Shown here: piece after piece, positions 5,972 to 7,221 of the stretch
Layout: the number at the start of each line of letters is the position of its first letter
How positions within the stretch are numbered: the first letter of the stretch is position 1
Source of the DNA: an uncultured Collinsella sp.
Lineage (GTDB): Bacteria; Actinomycetota; Coriobacteriia; Coriobacteriales; Coriobacteriaceae
NCBI GenBank assembly: GCA_902482035.1
Contig: CABSYW010000050.1
Span: forward strand, 1 to 7,221
Direction: 5' to 3'
Length of the DNA stretch: 7,221 nucleotides
The notes under the pieces: model-generated
The model's database searches: none
Seen by the model: the letters and a program-made list of their open reading frames with translations, nothing else
Told to the model about the DNA's origin: nothing
Position numbers and translations under genes: made by a program

Positions 5972-6991
5972 ATGAGTGAATCGACTGCGGTGGAGGCGCC
6001 GGCGGCAAAGGAGCCGTTCTTTAAGATGTCCTCCATCCCGGGCGCCAATATTTTGGTGCCGCTTCTGTTGGGCTGCCTGCTCAACACGCTATTCCCCGAC
6101 CTGTTCAAAACGCTCGGCAGCTTTACGCTTGGCATGACCCAGCAGGGTGCAGGCCCGCTCGTGGGCGCCTTTTTGCTCATCGTCGGTACGACGATTTCGT
6201 TTAAGAGTGCTCCTGCCGCCGCTGCCCGCGGCGCCATCATCATCGCCGTCAAGCAGATCGTGGTCGTTGCCGTGTCGCTGCTCATCCTTTATGTGTTCAA
6301 CGACAACCTGTTTGGTATCTCTGCCATGGTGATGCTGGCGGCTTGCACAGGTGCCAACAACGCTATGTACGCTGGGCTGATGGGCACCATGGGCAACGAG
6401 GCCGAGCGTGGCGCCGTCGCCATCACCACGCTCGTTGTCGGCCCTCCGGTCACGATGATTGTCCTTGGCGCCGCCGGTCAGGCTCCGATTGGCTGGTCGC
6501 TCGTGGGCGCCATCCTTCCGATTGTCGTTGGCATTATCCTGGGCAACCTGTTCCCCAGCTTTAAGAAGATGATGGCACCGGCACTTTCCGCCATCATCGT
6601 GCTCGTCTTCTTTGCCATGGGCTCGACCATGACCTTTGGCCAGCTCATTAATGGCGGTCTCCCCGGTATTCTGCTCGGCGTAATCTGCTCGGTGGTCTTT
6701 GCAATTCCCGTTATCGCGGTCGATAAGCTCACGGGCGGTACGGGTGTCGCAGGTGCGGCCATTTCGAGCTGCGCCGGAGCCAATGTGGCCACGCCTGCTG
6801 CCATGGCAAGCGTCAACGAGGCCTTGTACGGCGGTGCGGTGCTCGCGACGGCCACGGCACAGGTTGCAGCGTGCGCAATCGTGACGGCTATTTTGACCCC
6901 GCTGGTCACCAGCTGGTGCTACAAGCATTTTGAGGGCCAGGGCAACGGCGATAGCAAGGCAACGACCGACAAGGCCGCCGCAGCCGCCTAA
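5972..6991 (+). CDS. kdgT: 2-keto-3-deoxygluconate permease family transporter (KdgT-like)
   Basis: This 339-residue, very hydrophobic protein has about ten predicted membrane segments, near the usual length of KdgT, the proton symporter that imports 2-keto-3-deoxygluconate from pectin or glycosaminoglycan breakdown. From memory of the E. coli protein, family landmarks match: IPGANILVPLLLG (22-34), GPPVTMIVLGAAG in the middle, GILLGV, then DKLTGGTGVAG (251-261) and SSCAGANVATP (265-275). The segment ACTGANNAMYAGLMG differs from the E. coli AAMDMTNGGLYASIM, the Asp being absent, so the substrate may be a related sugar acid. Both ends are polar: an Ala/Glu-rich head (2-15) and a tail ending in five Ala. 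I chose the ATG at 5972 because AAGGAG (5960-5965) lies six bases before it; an in-frame ATG at 5951 would contain that ribosome site. It follows the dehydrogenase on the same strand after a terminator. The symbol marks the family, not a proven substrate. Confidence 0.88.
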   Translation: MSESTAVEAPAAKEPFFKMSSIPGANILVPLLLGCLLNTLFPDLFKTLGSFTLGMTQQGAGPLVGAFLLIVGTTISFKSAPAAAARGAIIIAVKQIVVVAVSLLILYVFNDNLFGISAMVMLAACTGANNAMYAGLMGTMGNEAERGAVAITTLVVGPPVTMIVLGAAGQAPIGWSLVGAILPIVVGIILGNLFPSFKKMMAPALSAIIVLVFFAMGSTMTFGQLINGGLPGILLGVICSVVFAIPVIAVDKLTGGTGVAGAAISSCAGANVATPAAMASVNEALYGGAVLATATAQVAACAIVTAILTPLVTSWCYKHFEGQGNGDSKATTDKAAAAA

Positions 6992-7029
6992 TGCCAAGCG
7001 GCAATCAAAGCTAAAAACTAGCTACGCCA

Positions 7030-7063
7030 CAGGGCGGCCACGGGGGATCCCGTGGCCGCCCTG
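7030..7063 (+). terminator. Rho-independent terminator after the permease gene
   Basis: A perfect 15-bp stem (7030-7044 with 7049-7063) closes a GGAT loop 38 bases after the permease stop. The stem is almost entirely G/C. The T tract that follows is poor (CAGTTTCTG), so the call rests on stem strength and position. Confidence 0.8.
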
Positions 7064-7221
7064 CAGTTTCTGTAGGGTCTCTGGGGCACTTTACCATGCT
7101 AAAGCTGGCATAACAGCTAGAGTGAACGTCGTACAAAGGCAAGGAAAAATACCAAACAAATCGGTGAACGGTAGTTGTTTGCGCTCGCATTTCCTGCGGG
7201 TTTGTAAAAAACGCCCTTATG
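7064..7221. other. Non-coding stretch at the right edge, probable upstream region of a gene outside the window
   Basis: No reading frame here is credible. Two small dyads are visible: AGCTG/CAGCT (7103-7107 with 7114-7118, 6-base loop) and AAACAA/TTGTTT (7154-7159 with 7175-7180). The stretch is less G+C-rich than the genes. The final ATG (7219-7221) has no ribosome site before it and may not be a start. No convincing promoter pair was found. Confidence 0.4.

Noticed and set aside
6089..6997. Minus-strand open frame of 302 codons opposite the permease
   Set aside because: It is rich in Arg, His, Asp and Gly, the reverse image of hydrophobic membrane codons, and has no family features.
1..7221. 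A mobile element, defence system, CRISPR array or secretion island
   Set aside because: No transposase, integrase, repeat array, tRNA end or nuclease-like frame is visible, and base composition is even across the genes.

Overview
The window looks like a chromosomal segment of a high-GC actinobacterium. The gene content and style (a MarR regulator plus paired ABC half-exporters, a KdgT-type permease, strong AAGGAG ribosome sites, strong G/C third-position bias) fit a gut Coriobacteriia such as Collinsella. That assignment rests on general resemblance and not on a marker gene.

Left half, minus strand (about 155 to 4823): a compact three-gene operon read right to left. It encodes a MarR-family regulator (GTG start at 4823), then a 788-residue ABC half-exporter with a large extracytoplasmic insertion and a degenerate ATPase site (GTG start at 4377), then a 618-residue ABC half-exporter with a canonical ATPase site (ATG start at 2011). 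The genes overlap by 4 and 1 bases, each ABC gene has its own strong ribosome site, and the operon ends in a strong 16-bp terminator hairpin (89-124). The two ABC proteins should form one heterodimeric exporter in the membrane. The MarR protein probably controls the operon in response to an exported or toxic compound.

Centre (4824-5113): a 290-base divergent control region, visibly A+T-richer than the genes. It contains promoter-like boxes for both directions, three inverted repeats, and a predicted mRNA hairpin that would hold the marR GTG start in its stem and the ribosome site in its loop.

Right half, plus strand (5114-6991): a short-chain dehydrogenase/reductase of 249 residues, a hairpin terminator, then a 339-residue permease of the 2-keto-3-deoxygluconate (KdgT) family with its own strong ribosome site, closed by a 15-bp terminator hairpin (7030-7063). 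The pair suggests uptake and redox conversion of a sugar acid, but no kinase, aldolase or polysaccharide lyase is present here to confirm the pathway. The last 158 bases (7064-7221) hold no recognisable gene and are probably the upstream region of the next one.

I see no mobile element, CRISPR array, tRNA, rRNA or phage signature. The window is mostly ordinary. The points worth a second look are the insertion domain of the long ABC subunit and the architecture of the divergent control region.
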